The notes below the pieces were generated by a model. It was not told where the DNA came from and searched no databases. It saw nothing but the letters and a program-made list of their open reading frames with translations. Both the position numbers and the translations under genes were made by a program. From Natronospira proteinivora (GTDB lineage: Bacteria > Pseudomonadota > Gammaproteobacteria > Natronospirales > Natronospiraceae), in the NCBI RefSeq assembly GCF_024170465.1, contig NZ_JALJYF010000002.1, forward strand, positions 868,001 to 932,000: DNA of 64,000 bases. Direction: 5' to 3'. Of this stretch, positions 18,595 to 30,969 are shown piece by piece (positions within the stretch are counted from its first letter, which is position 1; every line of letters starts with the position of its first letter).

Positions 18595-18660
18595 TTAGAT
18601 ATATCTAATATGCCTGCCTCGAGCATGGGCTTGAGCCCATGGGAGTAGGTGATGTAGAAT
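18595..18660 (+). promoter_or_regulatory. Candidate atp operon promoter with two palindromes
   Basis: TTGAGC (18631-18636), an 18-base spacer and TAGAAT (18655-18660) form a plausible sigma-70 promoter 166 bases before atpI. A perfect 14-base AT-rich palindrome, TTAGATATATCTAA (18595-18608), and a CATGGGCT-TG-AGCCCATG dyad (18624-18641) overlapping the -35 box are candidate operators. The rest of 18449-18825 shows nothing else. Confidence 0.5.
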
Positions 18661-18825
18661 TGCGCGCCTCGAATCCGAGGGGATGCCGATTCCGTCTGAC
18701 TCGGCATCCGGCAACCACCCAGGGGTCTGGTTTCATCGACGCGAAAATGCGGTTTCCGGGGACTTCGGCCTCAGGATGAATTCCGTGTTTCCCGCATCCT
18801 TGCACGCTGTTTGGCGGAGGTATTC

Positions 18826-19227
18826 ATGTCGGCTGAATCACGCTGGCGTTTGGCCTTCCGCGTTGTCGTGGTGCAAGCGGGCCTGACTGTAGCCGTGGCT
18901 GCCCTGTGGTGGTTCTGGGGTGGAAGTGCCCTGGCGGCCCTGGCCGGCGGTGGCGTGGTTACCTTGATGAGCCTGTACGGTGCGGTGCGCGCCTTCAGTG
19001 TGGATGCGGCGGCGGACCCGGAAGGGTTTTTGCGCCGGCTCTACCGGGCGGAGTTCATGAAGCTGCTCATGACGGTCCTGTTCTTTCTGCTGGCGGCCCG
19101 TTACGCCAGCGAGCACATGGCCGAGATCGTGACGGCCTTTGCCGTTGCGCTGACGGGGTTCTGGCTGGGCCTTTGGCCCGTGGCTTCCGGCAGGGTTTCA
19201 GGCTCTGCCCGGATCAATAACCAGTAA
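18826..19227 (+). CDS. atpI: F0F1 ATP synthase subunit I
   Basis: 133 aa with four predicted membrane helices (around 13-33, 35-55, 76-95 and 101-121). AtpI is an assembly helper, and possibly a magnesium or ring-assembly factor, encoded first in many atp operons. The ATG at 18826 follows GGAGG at 18815-18819; the TTG at 18811 in the same frame is less likely. It has low sequence conservation, so the call rests mainly on position, size and hydrophobicity. Confidence 0.85.
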   Translation: MSAESRWRLAFRVVVVQAGLTVAVAALWWFWGGSALAALAGGGVVTLMSLYGAVRAFSVDAAADPEGFLRRLYRAEFMKLLMTVLFFLLAARYASEHMAEIVTAFAVALTGFWLGLWPVASGRVSGSARINNQ

Positions 19228-19240
19228 AAGGGTTTGATAG

Positions 19241-20035
<795 letters not shown>

Positions 20036-20097
20036 TCTGATTCATGGGGTGGCATGCCGCAATTCGGGTGGGTCGCCTACTTAAGCTTTTAACTTAG

Positions 20098-20412
<315 letters not shown>

Positions 20413-20421
20413 AGAGGTGTC

Positions 20422-20436
20422 GGGCGCCTGGCGCCC
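20422..20436 (+). other. Short GC hairpin between atpE and atpF
   Basis: GGGCGC and GCGCCC with a CTG loop, 10 bases after the atpE stop; no U-run follows. It is probably an mRNA stabiliser or translational spacer inside the operon, where about ten c subunits are needed per b pair. Confidence 0.5.
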
Positions 20437-20486
20437 AATCCTTTAGATCGCCGTTTTGGGAACCGTAGTTAACGAGGGTTCGCGCC

Positions 20487-20957
20487 GTGGAACCAAATGT
20501 GACGATATTGATCCAGATGGTCAGCTTCGGTCTGCTGGTCTGGCTCACGCTCAAGTTTGTCTGGCCGCCGATGATCGAAGCCATGCGCGAGCGTCGGGAG
20601 AAGATCGCCGAAGGCCTGGCCGCTGCCGAGAAAGGCAATCAGCAGCTGGAGGAAGCCTCCGCCGAGACCGACCGCGTCATTCGCGAGGCTCGTGAGCAGG
20701 CCTCCGACATCATTGCTCAGGCCAACCGCCGGAGCACTGAAATGATCGAGGAAGCCAAGGCCGATGCCCGCCGTGAAGGCGAGCGTCTGCTGGAAAACGC
20801 CCGCAGCCAGATCGACCAGGATGTGGCCCGGGCCCGAGCCGAGCTTCGCCAGGAGTTGGCCGATCTGACCGCCCTGGGGGCGAGCCAGATTCTCGGCCGC
20901 GAGGTGGATGCCAAGGCCCACGGCGAGATGCTGGACCGACTCGCCAATCAGCTCTAA
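20487..20957 (+). CDS. atpF: F0F1 ATP synthase subunit b
   Basis: 156 aa: one N-terminal membrane helix (about 4-24, ending WPPMIEAM as in the family), then a long charged coiled coil that forms the peripheral stalk. It starts with GTG at 20487, with GAGGG eight bases upstream; no better ATG precedes the membrane helix. Confidence 0.95.
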   Translation: MEPNVTILIQMVSFGLLVWLTLKFVWPPMIEAMRERREKIAEGLAAAEKGNQQLEEASAETDRVIREAREQASDIIAQANRRSTEMIEEAKADARREGERLLENARSQIDQDVARARAELRQELADLTALGASQILGREVDAKAHGEMLDRLANQL

Positions 20958-20970
20958 GGAGCGATAGCCA

Positions 20971-21513
20971 ATGGCCCAATCGAGCAATTACAGCACCGTG
21001 GCCCGGCCCTATGCCCAGGCTGCCTTTGAAGTGGCCCAAGAAGCCGATCGCCTGGCGGAATGGGGTGAGCTGCTGGACGCTCTGGCCGCCCTGAGTCAGG
21101 ATTCGGCCTCCGCGGCCTTGATTCAGCACCCCGCCATCGTGCCGGCCGATTTGGCCGACGCGCTGGTGGACGCTCTGGCGGGTGTGGACGAAGCCGGTGC
21201 CAATTTCATCCGTCTGCTGGCCGAGCGCCGGCGTCTGATGGTGGCCGGCGCCATTGCCAGTCAGTTTGCCGAGCTAAGGGCCGAAGCGGAAGGCCGCATG
21301 ACCGTTGAAGTGTATACGGCCCGCAAGCTGGATGAGCCCTCAGCTGACAAGCTGCGCAAAGCCCTCGGCGAGCGGCTTGGCCGCAAGATTGAACTTGAAG
21401 TGATCGATGACGAGACATTGCTCGGCGGCGTGGTGCTGCGGGCAGGGGATCTGGTTATCGACGGTTCCGTGAAAGGCCAGCTGGATCGGCTCGCCGCGGC
21501 GATGAGTCACTAA
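20971..21513 (+). CDS. atpH: F0F1 ATP synthase subunit delta
   Basis: 180 aa OSCP/delta subunit. The N-terminal YSTVARPYAQAAFEVA helix is diagnostic, and the C-terminal DETLLGGVVLRAGDLVIDGSVKGQL ends the family pattern. It joins the peripheral stalk to the top of F1. The order atpF-atpH-atpA is standard, with a 13-base gap from atpF. Confidence 0.95.
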   Translation: MAQSSNYSTVARPYAQAAFEVAQEADRLAEWGELLDALAALSQDSASAALIQHPAIVPADLADALVDALAGVDEAGANFIRLLAERRRLMVAGAIASQFAELRAEAEGRMTVEVYTARKLDEPSADKLRKALGERLGRKIELEVIDDETLLGGVVLRAGDLVIDGSVKGQLDRLAAAMSH

Positions 21514-21532
21514 TTTACTGTAGGACAGGACC

Positions 21533-23068
21533 ATGCAAGTCAACCCAACCGAAATCAGTGATCTGATCAAAAAGCGCATCAAGAACTTCGATGCCGACGC
21601 GGAAGTCCGCAATGTGGGCACCGTGGTCAAGGTGACCGATGGCATCGTCACCATTCACGGCCTGGGTGACGCCCAGTACGGCGAAATGCTGGAGTTTCCC
21701 AACGAAACCTTCGGCATGGCCCTGAACCTTGAGCGTGACTCGGTGGGCGCCGTGGTTCTGGGTGAATACAAGCACATCTCCGAGGGTGACACCGTCAAGT
21801 GCACCGGCCGCATTCTGGAAGTGCCGGTGGGCGAGGCCATGTTGGGCCGCGTGGTGGATTCCCTGGGCCGTCCCATTGACGGCAAGGGCGAGATCAAGGC
21901 CGAAGGCACTTCCGCCATTGAGAAAGTGGCGCCGGGCGTGATTACCCGTCAGTCCGTGGACCAGCCGGTGCAGACCGGTCTCAAGTCCATCGACTCCATG
22001 GTGCCCATTGGCCGGGGTCAGCGTGAACTGATCATTGGTGACCGCCAGACCGGTAAGACGGCTGTTGCGGTGGATGCCATCATCAACCAGAAGGGCACCG
22101 GGGTTAAGTGCATCTACGTGGCCATCGGTCAGAAGGCCTCTTCCATTGCCACCGTGGTGCGCAAGCTGGAAGAGCACGGTGCCCTGGAGCACACCATTGT
22201 GGTGGCGGCCACCGCGTCGGAAACCGCGGCCCTGCAGTACATTGCCCCCTATGCCGGTTGTTCCATGGGCGAGTACTTCCGGGACAAGGGCGAGGACGCG
22301 CTGATCGTGTATGACGATCTCACCAAGCAGGCCTGGGCCTATCGCCAGGTCTCGCTGCTGCTGCGTCGTCCCCCGGGCCGTGAAGCTTATCCCGGTGACA
22401 TCTTCTACCTCCATTCCCGGCTGCTGGAACGGGCTGCCCGGATCAACGAGGACGAAGTGGAACGGCGCACCGACGGCAAGGTGAAAGGCAAGACCGGTTC
22501 CCTGACCGCTCTGCCCATCATTGAAACCCAGGCCGGCGACGTCTCCGCCTTCGTGCCCACCAATGTGATTTCCATCACCGACGGGCAGATCTTTTTGGAG
22601 ACCGACCTGTTCAACGCGGGTATCCGCCCGGCCATCAACGCCGGCATCTCGGTTTCCCGTGTGGGCGGTTCGGCCCAGACCAAGATCATTAAGAAGCTGG
22701 GCGGCGGTATCCGTATCGCCCTGGCCCAGTACCGTGAGCTGGCGGCCTTCGCCCAGTTTGCCTCCGACCTGGACGAAGCCACCCGCAAGCAGCTGGAGCG
22801 GGGCAAGCGGGTCATGGAGCTGATGAAGCAGCAGCAGTACACGCCGCTTTCCATCGCGGAAATGGCCGTGTCCCTGTATGCCGCCAATGAAGGCTATCTG
22901 GATGACGTGGAGGTGGAAAAGGTCGTGGACTTCGAAACCGGTCTGCGCTCCCATCTCAAGGCCAGTCACAAGGATCTGTTCGACAAGATCAATGAAAGCG
23001 GTGCATACAACGACGAGATCGTTGACGGCATGAAGACATGCATCACCGAGTTCAAGCAGTCCTTCTAA
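21533..23068 (+). CDS. atpA: F0F1 ATP synthase subunit alpha
   Basis: 511 aa non-catalytic nucleotide-binding subunit of F1. Walker A is GDRQTGKT at residues 169-176; the [16 protein letters not shown] region and the Pro-rich [25 protein letters not shown] signature are present. Start AGGACAGGACC-ATG at 21533. An apparent long frame on the opposite strand is a codon-bias shadow. Confidence 0.98.
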   Translation: MQVNPTEISDLIKKRIKNFDADAEVRNVGTVVKVTDGIVTIHGLGDAQYGEMLEFPNETFGMALNLERDSVGAVVLGEYKHISEGDTVKCTGRILEVPVGEAMLGRVVDSLGRPIDGKGEIKAEGTSAIEKVAPGVITRQSVDQPVQTGLKSIDSMVPIGRGQRELIIGDRQTGKTAVAVDAIINQKGTGVKCIYVAIGQKASSIATVVRKLEEHGALEHTIVVAATASETAALQYIAPYAGCSMGEYFRDKGEDALIVYDDLTKQAWAYRQVSLLLRRPPGREAYPGDIFYLHSRLLERAARINEDEVERRTDGKVKGKTGSLTALPIIETQAGDVSAFVPTNVISITDGQIFLETDLFNAGIRPAINAGISVSRVGGSAQTKIIKKLGGGIRIALAQYRELAAFAQFASDLDEATRKQLERGKRVMELMKQQQYTPLSIAEMAVSLYAANEGYLDDVEVEKVVDFETGLRSHLKASHKDLFDKINESGAYNDEIVDGMKTCITEFKQSF

Positions 23069-23109
23069 GCAGGGTCTGCCGGACAGACCGCAGATAACGG
23101 GCAACGCTT

Positions 23110-23973
23110 ATGTCAGGCGCTAAGGAAATCCGGACTCAGATTAAGAGTATCGGGAACACGCAGAAGATCACCAAGGCCATGGAAATGGTCGCGGCCAGCA
23201 AGATGCGCCGCGCCCAGGATCGGATGGAGGCCTCCCGGCCCTATGCCAAAAGCATCCGGCGGGTGATCGGCCATCTGGCCAATGCCAATCCCGATTATCG
23301 CCATCCCTATCTGATTCCCCGGGATCCCAAGCGGGTCAATATTATGGTGATCTCCACCGACCGGGGTCTCTGCGGCGGCTTGAACGTCAACTTGTTCAAG
23401 TCGGTGCTGGGCGAAATCCGGGAATGGCGTGACAAGGGCGTCGAGGTGGAACTCACCTTGATCGGTGCCAAGGCATCGGCCTTCTTCAGCCGCCTGGGTT
23501 TGGACATTGTGGCCCAGACCAGTCACTTGGGGGATACCCCGCATCTCACCGATCTGATCGGCACGGTGCGCAGCACCCTGAATCGCTTTGATGAGAAGGA
23601 AGTGGATTTAATCCGCATTGCCCACAATGAGTTCATCAACACCATGACCCAGCAGCCGGAAGTCCAGCAGCTGTTGCCGGTGGAACCGTCCGATGACGAT
23701 GAACTGTTGGCGCATTGGGATTACATCTACGAGCCGAAGAGCCCGGAGACACTCCTGGAGCAGGTCTTGACCCGCTACGTGGAGTCCCAGGTCTATCAGG
23801 GCGTGGTGGAGAATGTGGCCTGCGAACAGGCGGCCCGGATGGTGGCCATGAAGGCGGCCACGGATAACGCTGGCGATATGATCGAAAGTCTCCAGCTGGA
23901 ATACAACAAGGCCCGTCAGGCGGCGATTACCCAGGAACTGGCAGAGATCGTCAGCGGCGCGGCCGCGGTTTGA
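23110..23973 (+). CDS. atpG: F0F1 ATP synthase subunit gamma
   Basis: 287 aa central rotor shaft. The N-terminal coiled coil starts with the family signature [21 protein letters not shown], the middle has DRGLCGGLN, and the C-terminal helix contains [16 protein letters not shown] and [12 protein letters not shown]. It is in order after atpA with a 41-base gap. Confidence 0.97.
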   Translation: MSGAKEIRTQIKSIGNTQKITKAMEMVAASKMRRAQDRMEASRPYAKSIRRVIGHLANANPDYRHPYLIPRDPKRVNIMVISTDRGLCGGLNVNLFKSVLGEIREWRDKGVEVELTLIGAKASAFFSRLGLDIVAQTSHLGDTPHLTDLIGTVRSTLNRFDEKEVDLIRIAHNEFINTMTQQPEVQQLLPVEPSDDDELLAHWDYIYEPKSPETLLEQVLTRYVESQVYQGVVENVACEQAARMVAMKAATDNAGDMIESLQLEYNKARQAAITQELAEIVSGAAAV

Positions 23974-24040
23974 CCCTCGGGTCCGAGTTCTTTCGAGGCC
24001 CGACAGGAATCGATTTCAGAAACGTAATTCAGAGGATTAG

Positions 24041-25441
<1,401 letters not shown>

Positions 25442-25454
25442 GGAGCCCTGAGAC

Positions 25455-25880
25455 ATGTCCAAGACCATTCGCGTCCACATCGTCAGTGCCGAGTCGGAGA
25501 TCTGGTCCGGCGAGGCCAGCATGGTGTTCGCGTCGGCGGAACAGGGGGCCATGGGCATTGCGCCCCGCCACGCTCCCCTGCTCACCCGTCTGGAGCCGGG
25601 GGAAGTTCGGGTGCGCAAGCCTGACGGTGAAGAGCTCGAGTTTTATGTCAGTGGTGGCATTCTCGAGATTCAACCCCATCTGGTGAGCATCCTGGCCGAC
25701 ACGGCTGAACGGGCCGCCGACATTGATGAAGCCGCCGCCGTTGAAGCCAAGCGACAGGCCGAGGAGGCGATTGCCAATCGCAAGGGTGATGTGGATATCA
25801 GCCGGGCCCAGGCCGAGTTGGCCGAAGCCGCTGCCCGTCTGCGTTTGTTGCAAAAGCTCAAGCGTCAGAAATCAGGCTAG
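25455..25880 (+). CDS. atpC: F0F1 ATP synthase subunit epsilon
   Basis: 141 aa: N-terminal beta-sandwich (IRVHIVSAESEIWSGEASMV, then GAMGIAPRHAPLLT) and a C-terminal helical hairpin rich in Ala/Glu/Arg. It couples gamma to the c-ring and inhibits ATP hydrolysis. It is the last gene of the operon, with a terminator 35 bases after it. Confidence 0.96.
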   Translation: MSKTIRVHIVSAESEIWSGEASMVFASAEQGAMGIAPRHAPLLTRLEPGEVRVRKPDGEELEFYVSGGILEIQPHLVSILADTAERAADIDEAAAVEAKRQAEEAIANRKGDVDISRAQAELAEAAARLRLLQKLKRQKSG

Positions 25881-25915
25881 GCCGACCTCGATCCCTATCT
25901 GATTGATCGTTTTAG

Positions 25916-25948
25916 CGCAGACAGTTCCCCGGAGCTGTCTGCGTTTTT
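25916..25948 (+). terminator. Intrinsic terminator of the atp operon
   Basis: CGCAGACAG (25916-25924) pairs with CTGTCTGCG (25935-25943), and TTTTT follows at 25944-25948. It lies between atpC and glmU. Confidence 0.9.
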
Positions 25949-26041
25949 GTATCCGGGGCGGATTCCATGGCCCCGATGTGTCAGAATTCCCTTGCCGGCT
26001 CGGGCCGAGACCGTTCAGGGAAAGGAGAATGGGATAGAGTG

Positions 26042-27445
26042 ATGAGCATGAAAAGCGCCGTCGTGATCCTTGCCGCTGGCCGCGGCAAGCGGATGAACTC
26101 CCGCCAGCCCAAGGTCCTCCAACCCCTGGGCGGGGAAGCCATGCTTGCCCATGTGCTGGCAGGGGCTGCCCCGCTTGCGGCCGGAAAAACCGTGGTGGTC
26201 ATCGGCCATGGTGCCGATGCCGTCCGTTCGGCTTTTGCGGATCAGGATCTGGCCTGGGCTGAGCAGAGCGAGCAGCTGGGCACTGGGCACGCAGTGGTCC
26301 AGGCCTTGCCTCATATTCCCGATGACCACGTGGTGCTGGTGCTCTACGGCGATGTGCCCCTGGTCACATCCCAAACCCAGCAGGCCCTGGTGGAGGCCGC
26401 CTGCGACTCGGTCGCGGTGTTGACGGCCGAGATGCAGGATCCCACCGGTTATGGCCGAATCCTTCGCGATACTCAGGACAATGTACGCGGTATCGTCGAG
26501 GACAAGGACGCCAGCCGCGAAGAGAAAGCCATTCGGGAAATCAATACCGGCTTGCTGGCGGCCCCTGCCGCCAAGCTGCGCGAGTGGCTCTCCCAGGTGG
26601 ATTGCAACAATGCCCAGGGTGAGTATTACCTCACCGACATCATTGCCATGGCCGCCGAGGCCGATTATCCGGTGCGCGGCATTGTCGCCAGCGACCCGGA
26701 AGAGATCCAGGGGGTCAATAACCGCGCCCAGCTGGCCCAGGCCGAAGCCATACTGCGCCGCCGCCGGGCACAGGCCATCATGGCACAAGGCGTGACCCTG
26801 GCCGACCCGGCCCGGATCGACATCCGCGGCCCGCTGGACTGCGGCCGGGATGTGTTCATCGATGCCAATACCGTTTTTGAAGGCCAAGTCACATTGGAAG
26901 ACGATGTTTATATCGGGCCCGGCTGTGTCATCCGAAACAGCCATCTTGGGCCCGGTGTGCGGGTGGATGCCCACAGCGTCATCGAAGAGGCAAATATTGG
27001 GGCGCAAGCCCGGATTGGTCCCTTCGCACGGCTCCGGCCCGGTTCCCGCCTGGCCGGAGGTACTCGGGTCGGGAATTTTGTCGAGATCAAAAACGTCCGG
27101 CTCGGGGAAGGCTCCAAGATCAATCATTTGGCCTATGTCGGGGATGCGGACGTGGGCAGGAACGTGAATATCGGTGCCGGGACCATCACCTGCAATTACG
27201 ATGGTGCCAATAAGCACCAGACCGTGATCGGTGATGGTGCTTTCATCGGTTCCGATAGCCAATTGGTGGCGCCGGTCATCATCGGCGAAAACGCCACCAT
27301 CGGGGCCGGCTCCACCATCAGCAAGGATGCCCCGGCCGGTGAGCTGACCCTGTCGCGGGCCCGTCAGAAGACCCTGGCTGGCTGGAAGCGGCCGACAAAA
27401 GCCAGCTCCAAGCCTCAAGCCTCAAGCGCCAAGCCCAAACCATAA
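26042..27445 (+). CDS. glmU: Bifunctional N-acetylglucosamine-1-phosphate uridyltransferase / glucosamine-1-phosphate acetyltransferase
   Basis: 467 aa. The N-terminal pyrophosphorylase domain has LAAGRGKRMNS and the PKVLQPL lysine; the C-terminal left-handed beta-helix of hexapeptide repeats contains the acetyltransferase KHQTVIGDGAFIGSD region. It makes UDP-GlcNAc for peptidoglycan and LPS. Starts at GTG 26039, ATG 26042 and ATG 26048 are all possible after AGGAG at 26023-26027. The last ~14 residues (Ser/Lys/Pro/Gln/Ala) are encoded by an AAGCCTCAAGC-type intergenic repeat that has run into the gene. Confidence 0.95.
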   Translation: MSMKSAVVILAAGRGKRMNSRQPKVLQPLGGEAMLAHVLAGAAPLAAGKTVVVIGHGADAVRSAFADQDLAWAEQSEQLGTGHAVVQALPHIPDDHVVLVLYGDVPLVTSQTQQALVEAACDSVAVLTAEMQDPTGYGRILRDTQDNVRGIVEDKDASREEKAIREINTGLLAAPAAKLREWLSQVDCNNAQGEYYLTDIIAMAAEADYPVRGIVASDPEEIQGVNNRAQLAQAEAILRRRRAQAIMAQGVTLADPARIDIRGPLDCGRDVFIDANTVFEGQVTLEDDVYIGPGCVIRNSHLGPGVRVDAHSVIEEANIGAQARIGPFARLRPGSRLAGGTRVGNFVEIKNVRLGEGSKINHLAYVGDADVGRNVNIGAGTITCNYDGANKHQTVIGDGAFIGSDSQLVAPVIIGENATIGAGSTISKDAPAGELTLSRARQKTLAGWKRPTKASSKPQASSAKPKP

Positions 27446-27480
27446 TCAGCCCAATACTTCGCTTGCGGCTTGCAGCTCTG
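27404..27480. repeat. AAGCCTCAAGC-type repeat overlapping the 3' end of glmU
   Basis: Units such as AAGCCTC and AAGCGCC at 27408-27435 sit inside the glmU reading frame. A complementary CTTGCGGCTTGCAGCTC lies at 27462-27478, after the stop. The element resembles the inverted repeat between prpC and prpD. Confidence 0.65.
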
Positions 27481-27555
27481 AATTCGAAATAGCCCTGGTA
27501 GTCTGGGCAGACTTGATGCTTAGATAAAGAACCTCAAGAGAGAGATCCCTTAATC

Positions 27556-29394
27556 ATGTGTGGAATTGTTGGTGCGGTTGCGGAACGGGATGTGGTACCC
27601 ATTCTCATGGAGGGGCTGCGCCGTCTGGAATACCGGGGCTATGATTCGGCCGGCCTGGTGACCCTGGGCGATGACGGCGAACTCCATCGTGCCCGGGAAG
27701 TGGGCAAGGTGGCATCACTGGAAGAGGCCCTGGGGGAACAGCCCATACACGGTCGTCTGGGTATCGCCCACACCCGCTGGGCCACCCATGGCGCACCCAG
27801 TGAGCGCAATGCTCATCCCCAGTTTTCGGGTCAGGACCTGGCACTGGTACACAACGGCATTATTGAGAATCACGGGCCCCTGAGAAAGGCCTTGAAGGAA
27901 GAAGACTACCGTTTCCTCTCCGAAACCGATACCGAGGTGGTGGCTCACCGTATCCACCAGCATAGGCTGGAGAGCCAGGACCTTTGCTCAGCAGTTCAGA
28001 CCGCCGTTGCCGAGCTGGATGGAGCCTATGCCCTGGCGGTGATGGATCGCAGGGACCCAGATTGTATTGTCACCGCTCGCCAGGGTTGTCCGGTGGTGAT
28101 CGGTATCGGGATCGGCGAGCACTTTGTCGCCTCCGATATCGCCGCCCTACTCCCGGTCACCCGCCGTTTCATCTTTCTTGAAGAAGGGGATGTGGCCGAG
28201 ATTCGCCGGGACCAAGTCCGGGTTTTTGACGCGCACGGCAATGCCGTGCAGCGCAAGGAAATTGAAAGCCAGTTGTCCGCTGATGCCGTGGAGCGGGGTG
28301 AGTACCGGCATTACATGCTCAAGGAAATCCACGAGCAACCCAATGCAGTGGCCGAAACCCTGGAAGAACGCCTGACTCGCGACCGTTTGCTGCCGGCGGT
28401 CTTCGGCCCTGATGCGGAAACACTCCTGCCGGCGGTGGAAGGGGTGCATATCATTGCCTGTGGCACAAGCTACCATGCCGGTCTGATTGCTCGTTACCAG
28501 ATTGAACAGATGGCCGGCATTCCCTGCAATGTGGAAATCGCCAGCGAGTATCGCTACCGGGAACCGGTGGTTCCAAAGAATTACCTCTTTGTCAGCATTT
28601 CCCAATCCGGGGAAACGGCGGATACTCTGGCTGCCCTGCGTCTGGCTGGAAAAAAGCCTTACCTGGCACGCCTGGCCATCTGCAATGTGCCTGAGAGTTC
28701 CCTGGTGCGGGAATCCGACCTGGTGCTAATGACCCGCGCTGGACCGGAAATCGGTGTTGCCTCCACCAAGGCTTTCACCACCCAGTTAAGCGCCCTGGCC
28801 CTGCTGGCCCTGGCCTTGGGCAAGGCGGGTAAGCGCCTGGACCAGGCGGCGGAAGCGGCGGCGGTGAAGGAACTGCGTGCCCTGCCGGCGGCCATTGAAG
28901 ACGCCCTGGGCCTCAATGATGAAATCGAGCATTTGGCCGAGCAGCTGGTGCACCGCCATCACGCCCTTTTCCTGGGGCGCGGCGCCCATTATCCAGTGGC
29001 CATGGAAGGGGCCTTGAAGCTCAAGGAAATCTCCTACATTCATGCCGAGGCCTATGCTGCCGGCGAGTTAAAGCATGGTCCCTTGGCATTGGTGGATGAG
29101 GACATGCCGATTATCGCCGTGGCCCCCAATGATGCCCTGCTGGAGAAGATTCGATCCAATCTGGAGGAGGTCCGTGCCCGGGGTGGCTCCTTGATCGTGT
29201 TTACGGACCCGGAGACCGGTTTCGAAGCCGATGCGCACAGCCAGGTCATTACCCTGCCCAAGGCCGGCGGCAAGCTAACCGCCCCGGCCCTGTTTACCAT
29301 CCCGCTTCAGCTACTGGCCTACCATGTGGCCGTCCATAAAGGCACCGATGTGGACAAGCCTCGCAACCTGGCCAAGTCCGTGACCGTGGAATAA
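27556..29394 (+). CDS. glmS: Glutamine-fructose-6-phosphate aminotransferase (isomerising)
   Basis: 612 aa. Cys2 is the N-terminal nucleophile of the class II glutamine amidotransferase domain (MCGIVGA), with [12 protein letters not shown] and HTRWATHG. Two SIS sugar-isomerase domains follow ([25 protein letters not shown]), and the C-terminus ends [13 protein letters not shown] as in the family. It makes glucosamine-6-phosphate, the step before GlmM and GlmU. The gene follows glmU after a 110-base gap. I see no glmS-ribozyme-like leader. Confidence 0.97.
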   Translation: MCGIVGAVAERDVVPILMEGLRRLEYRGYDSAGLVTLGDDGELHRAREVGKVASLEEALGEQPIHGRLGIAHTRWATHGAPSERNAHPQFSGQDLALVHNGIIENHGPLRKALKEEDYRFLSETDTEVVAHRIHQHRLESQDLCSAVQTAVAELDGAYALAVMDRRDPDCIVTARQGCPVVIGIGIGEHFVASDIAALLPVTRRFIFLEEGDVAEIRRDQVRVFDAHGNAVQRKEIESQLSADAVERGEYRHYMLKEIHEQPNAVAETLEERLTRDRLLPAVFGPDAETLLPAVEGVHIIACGTSYHAGLIARYQIEQMAGIPCNVEIASEYRYREPVVPKNYLFVSISQSGETADTLAALRLAGKKPYLARLAICNVPESSLVRESDLVLMTRAGPEIGVASTKAFTTQLSALALLALALGKAGKRLDQAAEAAAVKELRALPAAIEDALGLNDEIEHLAEQLVHRHHALFLGRGAHYPVAMEGALKLKEISYIHAEAYAAGELKHGPLALVDEDMPIIAVAPNDALLEKIRSNLEEVRARGGSLIVFTDPETGFEADAHSQVITLPKAGGKLTAPALFTIPLQLLAYHVAVHKGTDVDKPRNLAKSVTVE

Positions 29395-29419
29395 GCACGG
29401 CTCCGATCCGGAGACTGGC

Positions 29420-30196
29420 TTAGGGGCTGCTTAGATTGATCCCCACGGGAGCGTGATCCGAGGGGCGTTCGGCCTTGCGGGGTTCAATGTCGATCCAGCT
29501 GCCTTTCACCTGCTCCCTGAGTCCCTTGCTGGTGAGGGCCAGATCGATCCGCAGGCCCCGGTTGCGGCGAAAAGCGCGGGTGCGGAAGTCCCACCAGGAG
29601 AACTGCTCCGGTTCCTGATCAAAGAGGCGGAAGCTGTCTTCCAGCCCCAGGGCCAGAATCCGGTCCAGGGCTGCATGCTCCTGCTCGGAGAACAGGATCT
29701 TGCCGCGCCAGGCCTCGGGGTCATGCACATCGGCATCCGCCGGAGCGATGTTGAAGTCCCCCATCACCACCAGCTTTTCATGGCGGGCGGTTTCTTCCTT
29801 GAGCCATTCCGTCAGATGGGCCAGCCAGTCCAGCTTGTAGGCGAATTTTTCGCTGCCCACGGCCTGGCCGTTGGGGACATAGAGATTGATCACACGCAGA
29901 TCACCATAGGTGGCTGCCAGGACCCGGCGCTGGGGATCCTCGAAACCGGGAATATCGGTCACCACATCCCGGCCCGGCTCCCGGCTGATCAGGGCTACAC
30001 CGTTATAGGTCCGCTGGCCGTTGATGATGCTGTGATAACCCAGTGCCTCATAGGTGGCCGCCGGGAAGACATCATCCGGCACCTTGGTTTCCTGCAGCCC
30101 CACCACGGAAGGCTCGTGTTCCTTGATCCAGTCATGGACCTGCTGTTCTCGAACACGGATGGAATTTACATTCCAGGATACGATCGATCCCGTCAC
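29420..30196 (-). CDS. xthA: Exodeoxyribonuclease III
   Basis: 258 aa AP endonuclease/3'-5' exonuclease. Motifs run in order: SWNVNSIR, LQETK with the metal-binding Glu36, NLYVPNG, GDFNIAP, LRIDLALTS and SDHAPVGI with the catalytic His. It repairs abasic sites in base-excision repair. The start overlaps the stop of the SH3 gene by four bases, so it is the last gene of the opdA-SH3-xthA unit; it converges on glmS. Confidence 0.95.
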   Translation of the reverse strand: MTGSIVSWNVNSIRVREQQVHDWIKEHEPSVVGLQETKVPDDVFPAATYEALGYHSIINGQRTYNGVALISREPGRDVVTDIPGFEDPQRRVLAATYGDLRVINLYVPNGQAVGSEKFAYKLDWLAHLTEWLKEETARHEKLVVMGDFNIAPADADVHDPEAWRGKILFSEQEHAALDRILALGLEDSFRLFDQEPEQFSWWDFRTRAFRRNRGLRIDLALTSKGLREQVKGSWIDIEPRKAERPSDHAPVGINLSSP

Positions 30197-30969
30197 AGGC
30201 TGAGTCCTCCAAAACGTTGTCGAATTTTCTTTTCACGCCAGAGATAACCCACCAGCCCCCCCAGCAGGCCCACCATCAACAGGACAAGGCCGGTGATGCC
30301 CAGCTCAACGGGGCCCATTCTATCTCCCAGCTGCCCAGTCTCTTCCGGACGATGTGTTTCACTGGCCGGAGATGCCTCTGCTTCGTCAACGCCGGCCACC
30401 GTCGTATCCAGATGCTCCGGCAGATCCAGAGTGGTGCGAGTATCCAGTATCACTAGACTGTCCGAATCCTGACTATCGTCCAGGGCCTGTTGGAGCTCAT
30501 CGATGCGTTGATGCAGTACGGCCTGTTCGGCTTCGCCTTGATCCAGCGACGCTCTAAGCTCATCTCTTTCCGCGCTGAGCTGATCCCTTGTCTGCCGCAA
30601 GCTCGACAGTTCTTCGGCTTGATTGCTAACCGTGTCGGCCAGTTCATCCCTTTCGCTTTCCACCTCGCTGATACGCACACGGGCTGGTGGTGATTCCACA
30701 AGAAAGTCTTCATTAACCCAGCCGCGGGTGCCATCTTCGGTTTCTACCTCCGCAAAGCCGTCTTCCACTGGACCGAGTCGCAACAGGCGATCACCGCTGT
30801 TTAGCAAGGTCAGTCTATCGCTGTCACTGTCCGGCTCCGGATACAGGCTCAGGAATAATTGATCATTGACCCAGGCCGCTTCTGTGTCTTCTTCCGCCAC
30901 CTGGGCGCCCAGAGGCAAGGCCAGCATCAGACTCAGAAGCAGTGCAGAGACATGAGTGACTGTGCGCAT
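30193..30969 (-). CDS. TIGR04211-type SH3 and membrane-anchor protein (YgiM-like)
   Basis: 258 aa. A signal peptide (about 1-22) is followed by a bacterial SH3 domain (about 30-90, ending GTRGWVNEDFL). A coiled coil of Glu/Arg/Leu heptads (about 100-170), an acidic linker, and a C-terminal membrane helix (about 225-245) with the basic tail WREKKIRQRF complete it. It is the same domain order as E. coli YgiM; the function is not established. The start overlaps the opdA stop by one base and the stop overlaps the xthA start by four. Asp/Glu content in the exported part is high. Confidence 0.85.
   Translation of the reverse strand: MRTVTHVSALLLSLMLALPLGAQVAEEDTEAAWVNDQLFLSLYPEPDSDSDRLTLLNSGDRLLRLGPVEDGFAEVETEDGTRGWVNEDFLVESPPARVRISEVESERDELADTVSNQAEELSSLRQTRDQLSAERDELRASLDQGEAEQAVLHQRIDELQQALDDSQDSDSLVILDTRTTLDLPEHLDTTVAGVDEAEASPASETHRPEETGQLGDRMGPVELGITGLVLLMVGLLGGLVGYLWREKKIRQRFGGLSL

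Noticed and set aside
21515-23104. 529-codon open frame on the minus strand opposite atpA
   Set aside because: It mirrors atpA codon for codon, has low-complexity Gly/His/Leu-rich translation and no family motif; atpA is certain. The same applies to 24029-25618 (opposite atpD), 13536-14993 (opposite prpD), 11931-13226 (opposite prpC), 46654-48315 and 41033-42490 (opposite the S9 and tamB genes) and 56100-58133 (opposite the aminotransferase).
27446-27555. glmS ribozyme/riboswitch upstream of glmS
   Set aside because: The 110-base gap is too short for it and is partly repeat sequence; the element is known mainly from Gram-positive bacteria.
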